From positions 1 to 6,708 of the forward strand of contig CANQKG010000079.1 of assembly GCA_947624425.1 (NCBI GenBank): a DNA stretch of 6,708 nt. The letters run 5' to 3'. This DNA comes from an uncultured Clostridia bacterium. Lineage in GTDB: Bacteria; Bacillota; Clostridia; Oscillospirales; Ruminococcaceae. The position numbers and the translations under genes are program-made. This document shows positions 1-6,356 of this stretch, one piece after another; position 1 is the stretch's first letter, and the number at the start of each line of letters is the position of its first letter. The notes under the pieces were generated by a model. That model was not told the DNA's origin. It did not search any database and saw nothing but the letters and a program-made list of their open reading frames with translations.

Positions 1-1086
1 GATGACGGCCGCACCGAGGTGCGCAGCTTCCTGATCTCGAGCGCCAATTTCTGGATGGAAAAATACCATATGGACGGGCTTCGGGTGGACGCCGTTGCCT
101 CCATGCTCTATCTCGATTACAACCGGGAGGAGTGGCAGTGGTCGCCCAACAAGTACGGCGGCAAGGAAAATCTTGAGGCGATCGCGTTTTTGCGGCAGCT
201 CAACGAAACGGTGCTGACCCGTCACCCGGGCGCTATGATGATCGCCGAGGAATCGACCGCCTGGCCGCTTGTGACCTGTCCGGCTTCGGACGGCGGGTTA
301 GGCTTCAACTTCAAGTGGAACATGGGCTGGATGAACGACACGCTGGACTATATGTCGATGGATCCGCTCTATCGCTCCGGCAACCACGGGAAGATCACCT
401 TTTCGTTCTTCTATGCGTTTTCGGAGAACTACATTCTGCCGCTCTCCCATGACGAGGTGGTGCACGGCAAGTGCTCGCTCATCAACAAGATGCCGGGAGA
501 TTACGAGCAGAAGTTTGCCGGCGTACGTACGCTGCTTGCCTACATGATGGCGCATCCCGGCAAGAAGCTGACCTTTATGGGGCAGGAATTCGGGCAGTTT
601 ATCGAGTGGAACTACAAGCAGGAATTGGACTGGCTTTTGCTGCAATATCCGGCGCATCAGAAGATGCAGCACTTCACCGAGATGCTCAACCGGTTCTATC
701 TGGAACACAGTGAATTCTGGCAGCGTGACGATTCCTGGGAAGGCTTTAACTGGATCTCGAATGACGATACCTCTCAAAGCGTCATCAGCTTCCGGCGGAT
801 CAACGATAAGGGGGAGGACGTCATCGTGGTCTGCAACTTCACGCCGGTCACCCGTACCGATTACTTAATCGGCGTGCCGGATGCAAGCTCCTATAAGGAG
901 ATTTTCAATACCGACGATCTTGCGTTCGGCGGGAACGGGGAAGGGAATCCCCGCGCCGTCCGCGTCAATCGGAAGGCGCCGATGCACGGCTTCGATCAGT
1001 CGATCGCGCTGACCCTTCCGGGGCTTTCGGTGCTTTACTTAAAGGGTAAGCCGAGAACCGCAGGAAAAACGGCCAAGAAAAAGTAA
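1..1086 (+). CDS. glgB: 1,4-alpha-glucan branching enzyme GlgB, 3' part (5' end outside window)
   Basis: This enzyme cuts alpha-1,4-glucan chains and reattaches them through alpha-1,6 links, making the branches of glycogen in the cytoplasm. The frame is open from base 1, so the gene begins upstream; 361 residues are visible. The N-terminal carbohydrate-binding region and early TIM barrel are missing. The visible part carries the GH13 catalytic motifs: GLRVDAV with the nucleophile Asp at bases 88-90, AEEST with the acid/base Glu at 247-249, and LSHDEVVHGK with the third catalytic Asp at 451-453. GQEFGQ (about 580-600) and the all-beta C-terminal domain follow. An internal GTG at base 19 lies inside the conserved barrel and is not a credible start. 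The protein ends in a short Lys-rich tail (KTAKKK). The stop is 17 bp before glgC, which fits one operon. Identification is very secure; only the true start is unknown. Confidence 0.97.
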   Translation, partial: DDGRTEVRSFLISSANFWMEKYHMDGLRVDAVASMLYLDYNREEWQWSPNKYGGKENLEAIAFLRQLNETVLTRHPGAMMIAEESTAWPLVTCPASDGGLGFNFKWNMGWMNDTLDYMSMDPLYRSGNHGKITFSFFYAFSENYILPLSHDEVVHGKCSLINKMPGDYEQKFAGVRTLLAYMMAHPGKKLTFMGQEFGQFIEWNYKQELDWLLLQYPAHQKMQHFTEMLNRFYLEHSEFWQRDDSWEGFNWISNDDTSQSVISFRRINDKGEDVIVVCNFTPVTRTDYLIGVPDASSYKEIFNTDDLAFGGNGEGNPRAVRVNRKAPMHGFDQSIALTLPGLSVLYLKGKPRTAGKTAKKK

Positions 1087-1103
1087 GCGGGAGGACAGTA
1101 CTT

Positions 1104-2300
1104 ATGTTTCAAAGAAAAGAATGTGTGGCAATGCTGCTGGCAGGCGGACAGGGCAGCCGTCTTTATGCACTGACCCGTCAGGTGGCCAAGCCTGCCGTGC
1201 CGTATGGCGGCAAATACCGGATCATTGATTTTCCGCTTTCCAACTGTGTCAATTCGGGGATCGACACGGTAGGCGTGCTGACCCAGTATCAGCCGCTGGT
1301 GCTCAACGAGTATATCGGAACCGGACAACCGTGGGATCTGGATCGGGTGCATGGCGGCGTCCATGTGCTGCCGCCTTATCAGACCGCCAGCGGTGCGGAA
1401 TGGTACCTCGGCACTGCCAACGCAATCTATCAGAATATCTCGTTCATCGACCGGTACCAGCCGGAATATGTGCTGATCCTATCGGGCGACCATATCTATA
1501 AGATGAATTATGATAAAATGCTCCGCTTCCACAAGCAGAAAAAGGCGGATGCGACCATTGCGGTGCTGGAGGTGCCGATGGAGGAGGCTTCCCGCTTCGG
1601 CATCATGCATGCAGACGGCGAGGGCAAGATCTTCGAGTTTCAGGAGAAACCGGAACATCCCAAAAGCAATCTGGCGTCGATGGGAATCTATATTTTCAGC
1701 TGGAAGAAGCTGCGGGAGTATCTGATCGCGGATAACGCCGATCCGAATTCCCATAACGACTTCGGGAAGGACATCATTCCGCATATGCTGGAGAATGAGG
1801 AATCTCTTTACGCCTATCCGTTTGTCGGATACTGGAAGGACGTCGGCACGATCGATTCCCTCTGGGAGGCGAATATGGATCTGCTTGACCCGCGGGTACC
1901 GCTGGAGTTATACGATCCCACCTGGAAGATTTATTCCCGTAATCCGGTTCGGCCGCCGCATTATATTTCCTCCGAGGCCATGGTGCAAAACTCGATGATC
2001 ACCGAAGGCTGCAGCGTTTTTGGCACGATCGATTTTTCGGTGCTGTTTGCAGGCGTCACGGTGGAGGAAGGCGCCGTGGTGCGGGACAGCATTGTGATGC
2101 CGGGTACCACCATTAAAGCCGGCGCGGTGGTGGAGTATTCCATCATCGGTGAGGATGCGGTGATCGGCGAGAACGCCAAGATCGGCGCCCGTCCCGAGCA
2201 GATCGAGGATAAGGACACCTGGGGGCTTTCGGTGGTCGGCCCGGGCGTGGAAGTGAAGCCGGGCGAGGTCATTCCGCCCAAAGCAATGGTAGAGGCATAG
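1104..2300 (+). CDS. glgC: Glucose-1-phosphate adenylyltransferase (ADP-glucose pyrophosphorylase), catalytic subunit GlgC
   Basis: GlgC makes ADP-glucose and pyrophosphate from ATP and glucose-1-phosphate, the committed and normally allosterically controlled step of bacterial glycogen synthesis. The 398-residue product starts at ATG 1104, with GGGAGG about 10 bp upstream. The N-terminal nucleotidyltransferase domain has the intact loop LLAGGQGSRL (residues 11-20), GGKYRIIDFPLSN (35-47), LSGDHIYKMNY (126-136) with the metal-binding Asp129, and FQEKP (179-183), whose Glu-Lys pair corresponds to the glucose-1-phosphate site. Hexapeptide-type repeats of the left-handed beta-helix domain occupy roughly residues 290-370. 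Length is somewhat below the roughly 430 residues of the E. coli enzyme, as usual for Firmicutes GlgC. It lies 13 bp upstream of glgD; in Firmicutes the two products are known to act together. All key catalytic residues I looked for are present. Confidence 0.97.
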   Translation: MFQRKECVAMLLAGGQGSRLYALTRQVAKPAVPYGGKYRIIDFPLSNCVNSGIDTVGVLTQYQPLVLNEYIGTGQPWDLDRVHGGVHVLPPYQTASGAEWYLGTANAIYQNISFIDRYQPEYVLILSGDHIYKMNYDKMLRFHKQKKADATIAVLEVPMEEASRFGIMHADGEGKIFEFQEKPEHPKSNLASMGIYIFSWKKLREYLIADNADPNSHNDFGKDIIPHMLENEESLYAYPFVGYWKDVGTIDSLWEANMDLLDPRVPLELYDPTWKIYSRNPVRPPHYISSEAMVQNSMITEGCSVFGTIDFSVLFAGVTVEEGAVVRDSIVMPGTTIKAGAVVEYSIIGEDAVIGENAKIGARPEQIEDKDTWGLSVVGPGVEVKPGEVIPPKAMVEA

Positions 2301-2313
2301 GAGGGAAACGCAA

Positions 2314-3432
2314 ATGGTCAATACAACAAAAATGCTGGGCATTGTCTTTACAAGCACCCATGACGGAGCCGTTCCCGAAATGGCTTCCGTGCGGGCACTC
2401 GGCTCCATACCGTTCGGCGGACGGTACCGCTTTGTGGATTTTGCGCTTTCCAACATGGTCAATTCCGGCGTGACCGAAGTGGGTCTTATCACCGAGAACA
2501 ACTATCAGGCTCTGATGGATCATGTGGCGGCGGGACGGGAATGGGATCTTGCCCGCAAACGGGAGGGGCTTCATATCCTGCCTCCGCTGGATCAAAGCCG
2601 GATCTGCCGCGGTCATCTGGAGTCAATGATAAACGCCATGGACTTCATGCGGCGCTCCCGTGCCAGATATGTGATTGTATCGGACAGCAGTGTGATTTAC
2701 AATATGGATTACCGCCCGATGCTGGAACAGCATATCGAAAGCGGCGCGGATATCACGGTGGCCTACCAAAGAAAATGGCTGAGCGTGGACGCCGCGTCTC
2801 ACAGCACCATTTTCGCGTTCGACCCCAACGGCCGGGTGATCGATGTAATGATGCATGCCAATGTCAGCGGTGAGTTCAACAGCGGCATGAATTTGCTGAT
2901 TATTGAAAAATCACTGTTGCTGAATCTGGTGGAGGAGGCGGTCAGCCGCGGCGAGTACAGCTTCGACCAGCATATCATCCAGAAGCGGAAGGACGAGCTG
3001 AAGATCTACGGCTATTCCTGTGATTCCGCCGCCTACCGGATCACCACGATCAGAGATTACTATCATGCAAATCTCAGCCTGCTTGACACCGCCGTGCGGG
3101 AGAAGCTCTTCCCGACCGACCGCCCCGTTTTCACGAAAATCCATGATGAGGTGCCGGTGAAATACGGGCTGGATTCCACCGTCCGCAACTGCCTGATGGC
3201 AGACGGCTGTATCGTGGAGGGACAGGTGGAAAACTCGATTTTGTTCCGCGGCGTTCATGTTCGGAAGGGCGCGGTCGTTAAGGATTCGATCCCGCTGCAG
3301 GGTACCACGGTCGGCACCAACTGTGAAGTGAGTTGTGTGATTGCGGATAAAGAAGTGATGATCCGCGACGGAAAGAACCTGATCGGAGCGGCAACCTATC
3401 CGATCTATATCAGCAAAGGCGCAACGGTATAA
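2314..3432 (+). CDS. glgD: GlgD, non-catalytic (regulatory-type) paralogue of ADP-glucose pyrophosphorylase
   Basis: GlgD is a Firmicutes paralogue of GlgC that is thought to pair with GlgC and modulate ADP-glucose synthesis rather than catalyse it. The 372-residue product starts at ATG 2314, with GGAGGG at 2301-2306. The overall fold is kept: FGGRYRFVDFALSNMVNSG (residues 34-52) matches GlgC, and hexapeptide-like beta-helix repeats occupy about 285-350. The active-site signatures are eroded. The Gly-rich ATP loop is replaced by FTSTHDGAVPE (12-22), the segment VSDSSVIYNMDY (122-133) puts Ser126 where GlgC has the catalytic Asp129, and the FQEKP sugar-phosphate motif has no counterpart near VMMHANVSG (178-186). 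This is the usual GlgD pattern, so it is not decay of a working enzyme. It is followed 13 bp later by glgA. Assignment is firm; the regulatory role is taken from family knowledge. Confidence 0.95.
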   Translation: MVNTTKMLGIVFTSTHDGAVPEMASVRALGSIPFGGRYRFVDFALSNMVNSGVTEVGLITENNYQALMDHVAAGREWDLARKREGLHILPPLDQSRICRGHLESMINAMDFMRRSRARYVIVSDSSVIYNMDYRPMLEQHIESGADITVAYQRKWLSVDAASHSTIFAFDPNGRVIDVMMHANVSGEFNSGMNLLIIEKSLLLNLVEEAVSRGEYSFDQHIIQKRKDELKIYGYSCDSAAYRITTIRDYYHANLSLLDTAVREKLFPTDRPVFTKIHDEVPVKYGLDSTVRNCLMADGCIVEGQVENSILFRGVHVRKGAVVKDSIPLQGTTVGTNCEVSCVIADKEVMIRDGKNLIGAATYPIYISKGATV

Positions 3433-3445
3433 AAGGAGGTACAGT

Positions 3446-4856
3446 ATGAATATTCTGTATATTTCCAGTGAGGCACAGCCCTTTATCGCTTCGGGCGGAC
3501 TGGCGGATGTGGCGGGTTCTCTGCCCAAGGCGCTGAATAAGCTGTCGGATGTGGAGTGCCATGTGGTTCTGCCGCTTTACAGCGACATCAAGCCGGAAAT
3601 GCGGGAGAAGATCACCTATGTCACCAATTTTCTGGTCGACGTCAGCTGGCGGAAGCAGTACTGCGGGCTGTTCAAGGCGGAAGCGGACGGCGTGACCTAT
3701 TATTTTCTGGACAATGAGTACTATTTCTCCCGTCCCGGGCTGTACGGCTATTATGACGACGCCGAGCGGTTCGCCTTCTTCTCCCGCGGCGTGCTGGAGA
3801 TGCTCCGGTACCTGCCCTGGAAGCCGGATATCCTCCATGCCAATGACTGGCAGTCTGCTCTGGTGCCGGTTTATTATGATTCGATCTATAAGTATCAGCC
3901 GGAGTATGCCGGCATGAAAACCATCTTCACCATCCATAATATCGCCTATCAGGGCAAGTACGGGAAGGAATTGCTCCGTGAGGTATGGGGCATTCCCGAA
4001 AGCATGAACGGCGTGATGGAATACGACCAGTGCGTCAATCTGATGAAGGCGGCGATCCAGCTTTCTTACAAGGTGACCACCGTCAGCCCGACCTATGCGC
4101 AGGAGATCCTCGACCCGTGGTATGCCCACGGACTGGATCGGATCCTGCGGGACTATCAGTTTAAGCTCTGCGGTATCCTCAACGGGATCGATACCGATCT
4201 GCACAATCCCGAAACCGATACCGGCATTGCGGCGCAATACAGCGTCCGCGCCATGGCCGGCAAGAAAAAGGATAAGCTGGATCTGCTTCAGGAGGTGGGG
4301 CTGCCCGCCGATTATCGGTATCGTCAGCCGTCTGGTCGCCCATAAGGGGATCGACCTCATTCAGTGCGTGTTTGAGGATATCATCAACGCAGGCTTCCGG
4401 GTGGTGATCCTCGGCTCGGGCGACTGCGGGTATGAGCATTTCTTCTCCCAGATGCGGGACGCGCATCCCGATCAGGTGGCAACAATACTGGGCTTTATCC
4501 CGGCGCTTGCCAAGAAGATCTACGCGGGCGCGGATATCTTCCTGATGCCGTCCCAAAGCGAGCCATGCGGCTTGGCACAGATGATCGCCCTGCGGTACGG
4601 CACCGTACCGGTCGTGCGGGAAACGGGCGGCTTAAAGGACAGCGTGTTCGATTGCTCGCTGGGCGAGGGCAACGGCTTTACCTTTGCAAACTATAACGCG
4701 CATGAGATGCTCGATGCGCTTTATCGCGCCAAGGGCGTGTATGAAAACAAGAAGAATTGGAGAGCGCTGGTGCGGTACGCCATGAAGTGCGATTACAGCT
4801 GGACCCGCTCCGCCGACGCCTATTTGGGGCTTTATAATGAAGTCATGTCGATGTAG
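3446..4856 (+). pseudogene. glgA: Glycogen synthase GlgA (ADP-glucose type, GT5), interrupted by a frame change near 4307-4310
   Basis: GlgA transfers glucose from ADP-glucose to the non-reducing end of glycogen. The start ATG 3446 follows a near-ideal AAGGAGGT with 5 bp spacing. Frame 2 codes for a normal GT5 N-terminal domain: MNILYISSE, SGGLADVAGSLPKAL (residues 16-30), HANDWQS (131-137), TIHNIAYQGKYG, and LNGIDTDLHNP. It then runs off family sequence after GLP (residue 287) and stops at 4345. The rest of the gene continues in frame 3 from IIGIVSRLVAHKGIDLI (base 4311) through PSQSEPCGLAQM, with the conserved Glu at 4560-4562, and TGGLKDSV to the stop at 4854-4856. Between GLP and IIG there are only 4 bases where relatives have about 6 residues, so roughly 14 bases are missing; restoring them gives about 474 residues, the normal size. 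As read, no intact synthase is made. The cause may be a real deletion or an assembly error. Residue 15 is Ala where E. coli GlgA has its Lys (KTGGL). Confidence 0.93.
4307..4310 (+). other. glgA: Frame-change point in glgA; GCCG consistent with a deletion between short direct repeats
   Basis: Coding potential switches here from frame 2 (ending in family-like GLP at 4301-4306) to frame 3 (IIGIVSRL from 4311). A coding sequence for a typical linker such as GLP-ADPDKP-IIG could have carried GCCG at both ends of a 14-base interval. Loss of one copy plus the interval would give exactly the bases seen. That ancestral sequence is my reconstruction and is not observed. Confidence 0.6.
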
Positions 4857-4883
4857 TTGTTGCAGGAAAGGCGGTTTTCTGTC

Positions 4884-5564
4884 ATGCGTTATCAGTTGAT
4901 CGGGAATGATTTTCCGGCGGTGGAAGTGTACTTTGACAGAGCAGGCGAGTCGGTGTTCACTCAATCCGGTGGAATGTGCTGGATGTCGGCAGGCGTTCAG
5001 ATGGAGACTTCTACAAGAGGCGGAATCGCCAAGGGAATCGGCAGGATGTTTTCGGGCGAGAGTATGTTTCTGGCACGATATATTGCCTTGCAGCCGAACA
5101 CCATGGTTTCGTTTGCGGCGACGGTGCCGGGCAAGATACTGCCGGTAGACGTCGGGATAGGCGGTGGCTTGATCTGTCAGAAAGGCGCGTTTCTTTGCGC
5201 GGAGAACTCGGTGCAATTAAATATTGCCTTTACCAAGCGGCTGTCCGCCGGTCTATTTGGAGGCGAAGGCTTTATTCTTCAGGATCTCAGCGGACAGGGC
5301 ATGGCTTTTTTGGAAGTAGACGGCGATCTGATCGACCGCACTCTGGCGCCCGGCGAGGTGCTGAAGGTGGACACCGGCAATGTGGTTGCCTTTGAGAGAA
5401 CCGTTCGGTATGAGGTGGAGACGGTTAAGGGATTCAAAAACATCTTTTTCGGTGGTGAAGGTTTGTTTTTGACCAATTTAATCGGTCCGGGCAGAGTGAT
5501 ACTTCAAACACAGAATATCTTCAGTTTAGCGGCGCGGATTGCGGCGCTCATCCCCAGCAAATAA
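4884..5564 (+). CDS. AIM24 family protein (TIGR00266 type), function unknown
   Basis: This is a 226-residue, probably cytoplasmic protein with no signal peptide or clear membrane segment. It matches the AIM24 family, a widespread Gly-rich beta-fold family (TRAP-like superfamily) whose bacterial role is not established. Visible hallmarks are GGMCWMSAGVQMET (residues 29-42), SGESMFLARY (57-66), PGKILPVDV (82-90), FGGEGFILQDLSGQG (125-139), APGEVLKVDTG (155-165), FGGEGLFLTNLIGPG (189-203) and LQTQN (207-211). The two FGGEG blocks look like an internal duplication. I chose ATG 4884, preceded by AAAGGCGG at 4867-4874 (spacing 9); the frame is open back to TTG 4857, directly after the glgA stop, but that start has no ribosome binding site in front and adds residues unlike the family. 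The gene follows glgA by 27 bp without a visible promoter and is followed by a terminator, so it is probably the last gene of the glycogen transcript. A link to glycogen is inferred from position only. Confidence 0.9.
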   Translation: MRYQLIGNDFPAVEVYFDRAGESVFTQSGGMCWMSAGVQMETSTRGGIAKGIGRMFSGESMFLARYIALQPNTMVSFAATVPGKILPVDVGIGGGLICQKGAFLCAENSVQLNIAFTKRLSAGLFGGEGFILQDLSGQGMAFLEVDGDLIDRTLAPGEVLKVDTGNVVAFERTVRYEVETVKGFKNIFFGGEGLFLTNLIGPGRVILQTQNIFSLAARIAALIPSK

Positions 5565-5602
5565 AAAACGGGCTGTATGGCAAAGCCATACAGCCCGCTT
5601 TT
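5565..5602. terminator. Bidirectional intrinsic terminator between convergent genes
   Basis: A perfect 13-bp inverted repeat (5569-5581 and 5585-5597) with a 3-base AAA loop lies between the AIM24 stop and the stop of the minus-strand gene. On the plus strand it is followed by CTTTTA. On the minus strand it is followed by six T (complement of the A run 5563-5568), so the U-tract is better for the minus-strand gene. GC pairs lie at both ends of the stem. Position, symmetry and flanking A/T runs all fit a shared terminator for the glycogen operon and the convergent gene. Confidence 0.92.
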
Positions 5603-5608
5603 ATGCCG

Positions 5609-6250
5609 TCAGATTTTAGAATAGCCGAAGCTGTTGACGATCGCGTCGAGCTTCTGTTTGTTTTGGCACATCGGACATTCGGTCGAAAGATAGGTGTGAT
5701 AGGTGGGAAGGTCGTTAGTGGTGAAAATGCTGTGGATCGGCAAGCCCTGTCCTTCCGAGATCGCCGAGAAGATCGAGGCAATGCCGGCCAGACGCCCGTT
5801 GTAGTATTGGAGACACTCCACCGCACGGTTGATGGATTTGCCGGTGGAAGCCGAGGCGATCAGCAACAGGATCTGCTTGCCGTAGACCATGCTGTGGAGA
5901 TTGTCGCGGAACAGCATCTGGTTATTGGAATTAAGCTCCGGCGTGATGACATTGATGCTCTTGCCGCGGTTGATGTTCGCCGTTCCGTTGGACGCCAGCT
6001 CCTCCGCCAAAAACGCGCCCAGCATCTGGGTGCCTTCCAGACAGATGATGGTGTCGATGATGGTGTTGCCGGCATAAGAGCCTGCCAAAATCTGCGCCGC
6101 GCCCTTTGCCGCACGGTGATTGGTCTTGATGGTCGTCATGTCCACATAATAGTCCACATGAGAGTGGTTTGTGGCAAAATGTCCCGGGATCACACCGATG
6201 GTGACCCGACGATCCTTTTTCGCTCCGATTTCCTGCCTTCTGCTTTCCAT
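5609..6250 (-). CDS. Phosphoribosyltransferase-like protein, related to orotate phosphoribosyltransferase, atypical PRPP loop
   Basis: The 213-residue product starts at ATG 6250-6248, with AAGGAGGA on the minus strand (plus 6259-6266) about 8 bases upstream. It resembles the type I phosphoribosyltransferase-fold proteins of clostridia that are annotated as orotate phosphoribosyltransferase, which would transfer ribose-5-phosphate from PRPP to a base. Supporting segments are IPGHFATNHSHVDYYVDMT (residues 21-39), the strand DTIICLEGTQMLGAFLAEEL (66-85), and ILLLIASASTGKS (127-139) in the position of the PRPP loop. In a standard loop two acidic residues precede the Thr/Gly turn; here Ile131-Ala132 stand there, so ordinary catalysis is doubtful. 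CPMC at 192-195 is a possible metal or redox knuckle, with no second CxxC. The gene stands alone between a terminator and its own promoter, not in a pyr operon. The overlapping plus-strand frame looks like no known protein. The fold is likely; the substrate is unknown. Confidence 0.78.
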   Translation of the reverse strand: MESRRQEIGAKKDRRVTIGVIPGHFATNHSHVDYYVDMTTIKTNHRAAKGAAQILAGSYAGNTIIDTIICLEGTQMLGAFLAEELASNGTANINRGKSINVITPELNSNNQMLFRDNLHSMVYGKQILLLIASASTGKSINRAVECLQYYNGRLAGIASIFSAISEGQGLPIHSIFTTNDLPTYHTYLSTECPMCQNKQKLDAIVNSFGYSKI

Positions 6251-6258
6251 TTGCCGTG

Positions 6259-6266
6259 TCCTCCTT
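6259..6266 (-). promoter_or_regulatory. Ribosome binding site of the phosphoribosyltransferase-like gene
   Basis: The minus strand reads AAGGAGGA, close to the full anti-16S complement, about 8 bases before ATG 6250. It fixes the start at the first Met. Its first bases overlap the 3' arm of a small inverted repeat (TTGTTC 6265-6270 with GAACAA 6276-6281), so local RNA folding could affect access to it. Confidence 0.85.
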
Positions 6267-6279
6267 GTTCGTTCGGAAC

Positions 6280-6315
6280 AAAAAAGGCGATACGATCAAA
6301 TCGCCGCCTTTTTTT
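6280..6315. promoter_or_regulatory. Terminator-like hairpin in the 5' leader of the phosphoribosyltransferase-like gene
   Basis: GGCGAT (6286-6291) pairs with ATCGCC (6300-6305) around an 8-base loop. An A6 run (6280-6285) lies on one side and GCC plus T7 (6306-6315) on the other; alternatively A6GGC can pair with GCCT6 as a longer, looped stem. Read on the minus strand, the hairpin starts a few bases after the predicted transcript start and is followed by six U, then by the ribosome binding site. It may be an attenuator, a 5' stabilising stem, or an insulator against plus-strand readthrough. The sequence alone does not decide. Confidence 0.6.
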
Positions 6316-6317
6316 CC

Positions 6318-6346
6318 AGTATAACACAGCGAAAGGGAAATTTCAA
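6318..6346 (-). promoter_or_regulatory. Sigma-A-type promoter for the phosphoribosyltransferase-like gene
   Basis: On the minus strand TTGAAA (plus 6341-6346) and TATACT (plus 6318-6323) are separated by exactly 17 bp; each hexamer matches consensus at 5 of 6 positions. Transcription would begin near 6311, inside an A7 run, giving a leader of about 60 bases before the ATG. Confidence 0.85.
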
Positions 6347-6356
6347 TAGCAATCTC

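Noticed and set aside
4301..4325. Programmed ribosomal frameshift in glgA
   Set aside because: There is no slippery heptamer with a following stem, and about 14 bases of coding sequence are absent, so frameshifting alone would not restore a normal linker.
3410..4360. Long minus-strand open frame (316 codons) antisense to glgA
   Set aside because: It is fully covered by well-conserved GT5 coding sequence on the plus strand, its translation shows no recognisable domain, and GC-rich genes often leave the antisense frame open.
4857..4883. TTG start directly after the glgA stop for the AIM24 gene
   Set aside because: The nine extra residues are unlike the family, and AAAGGCGG is well placed for ATG 4884.
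4632..5216. Minus-strand open frame of 194 codons across the glgA/AIM24 junction
   Set aside because: It spans two genes that are clearly coding on the other strand, and its translation is rich in Arg/His with no family features.
5603..6349. Plus-strand open frame of 248 codons over the phosphoribosyltransferase-like gene
   Set aside because: The minus-strand frame has a promoter, a strong ribosome binding site and family motifs. The plus-strand frame has none, and it runs past the minus-strand start into the intergenic hairpin and promoter.
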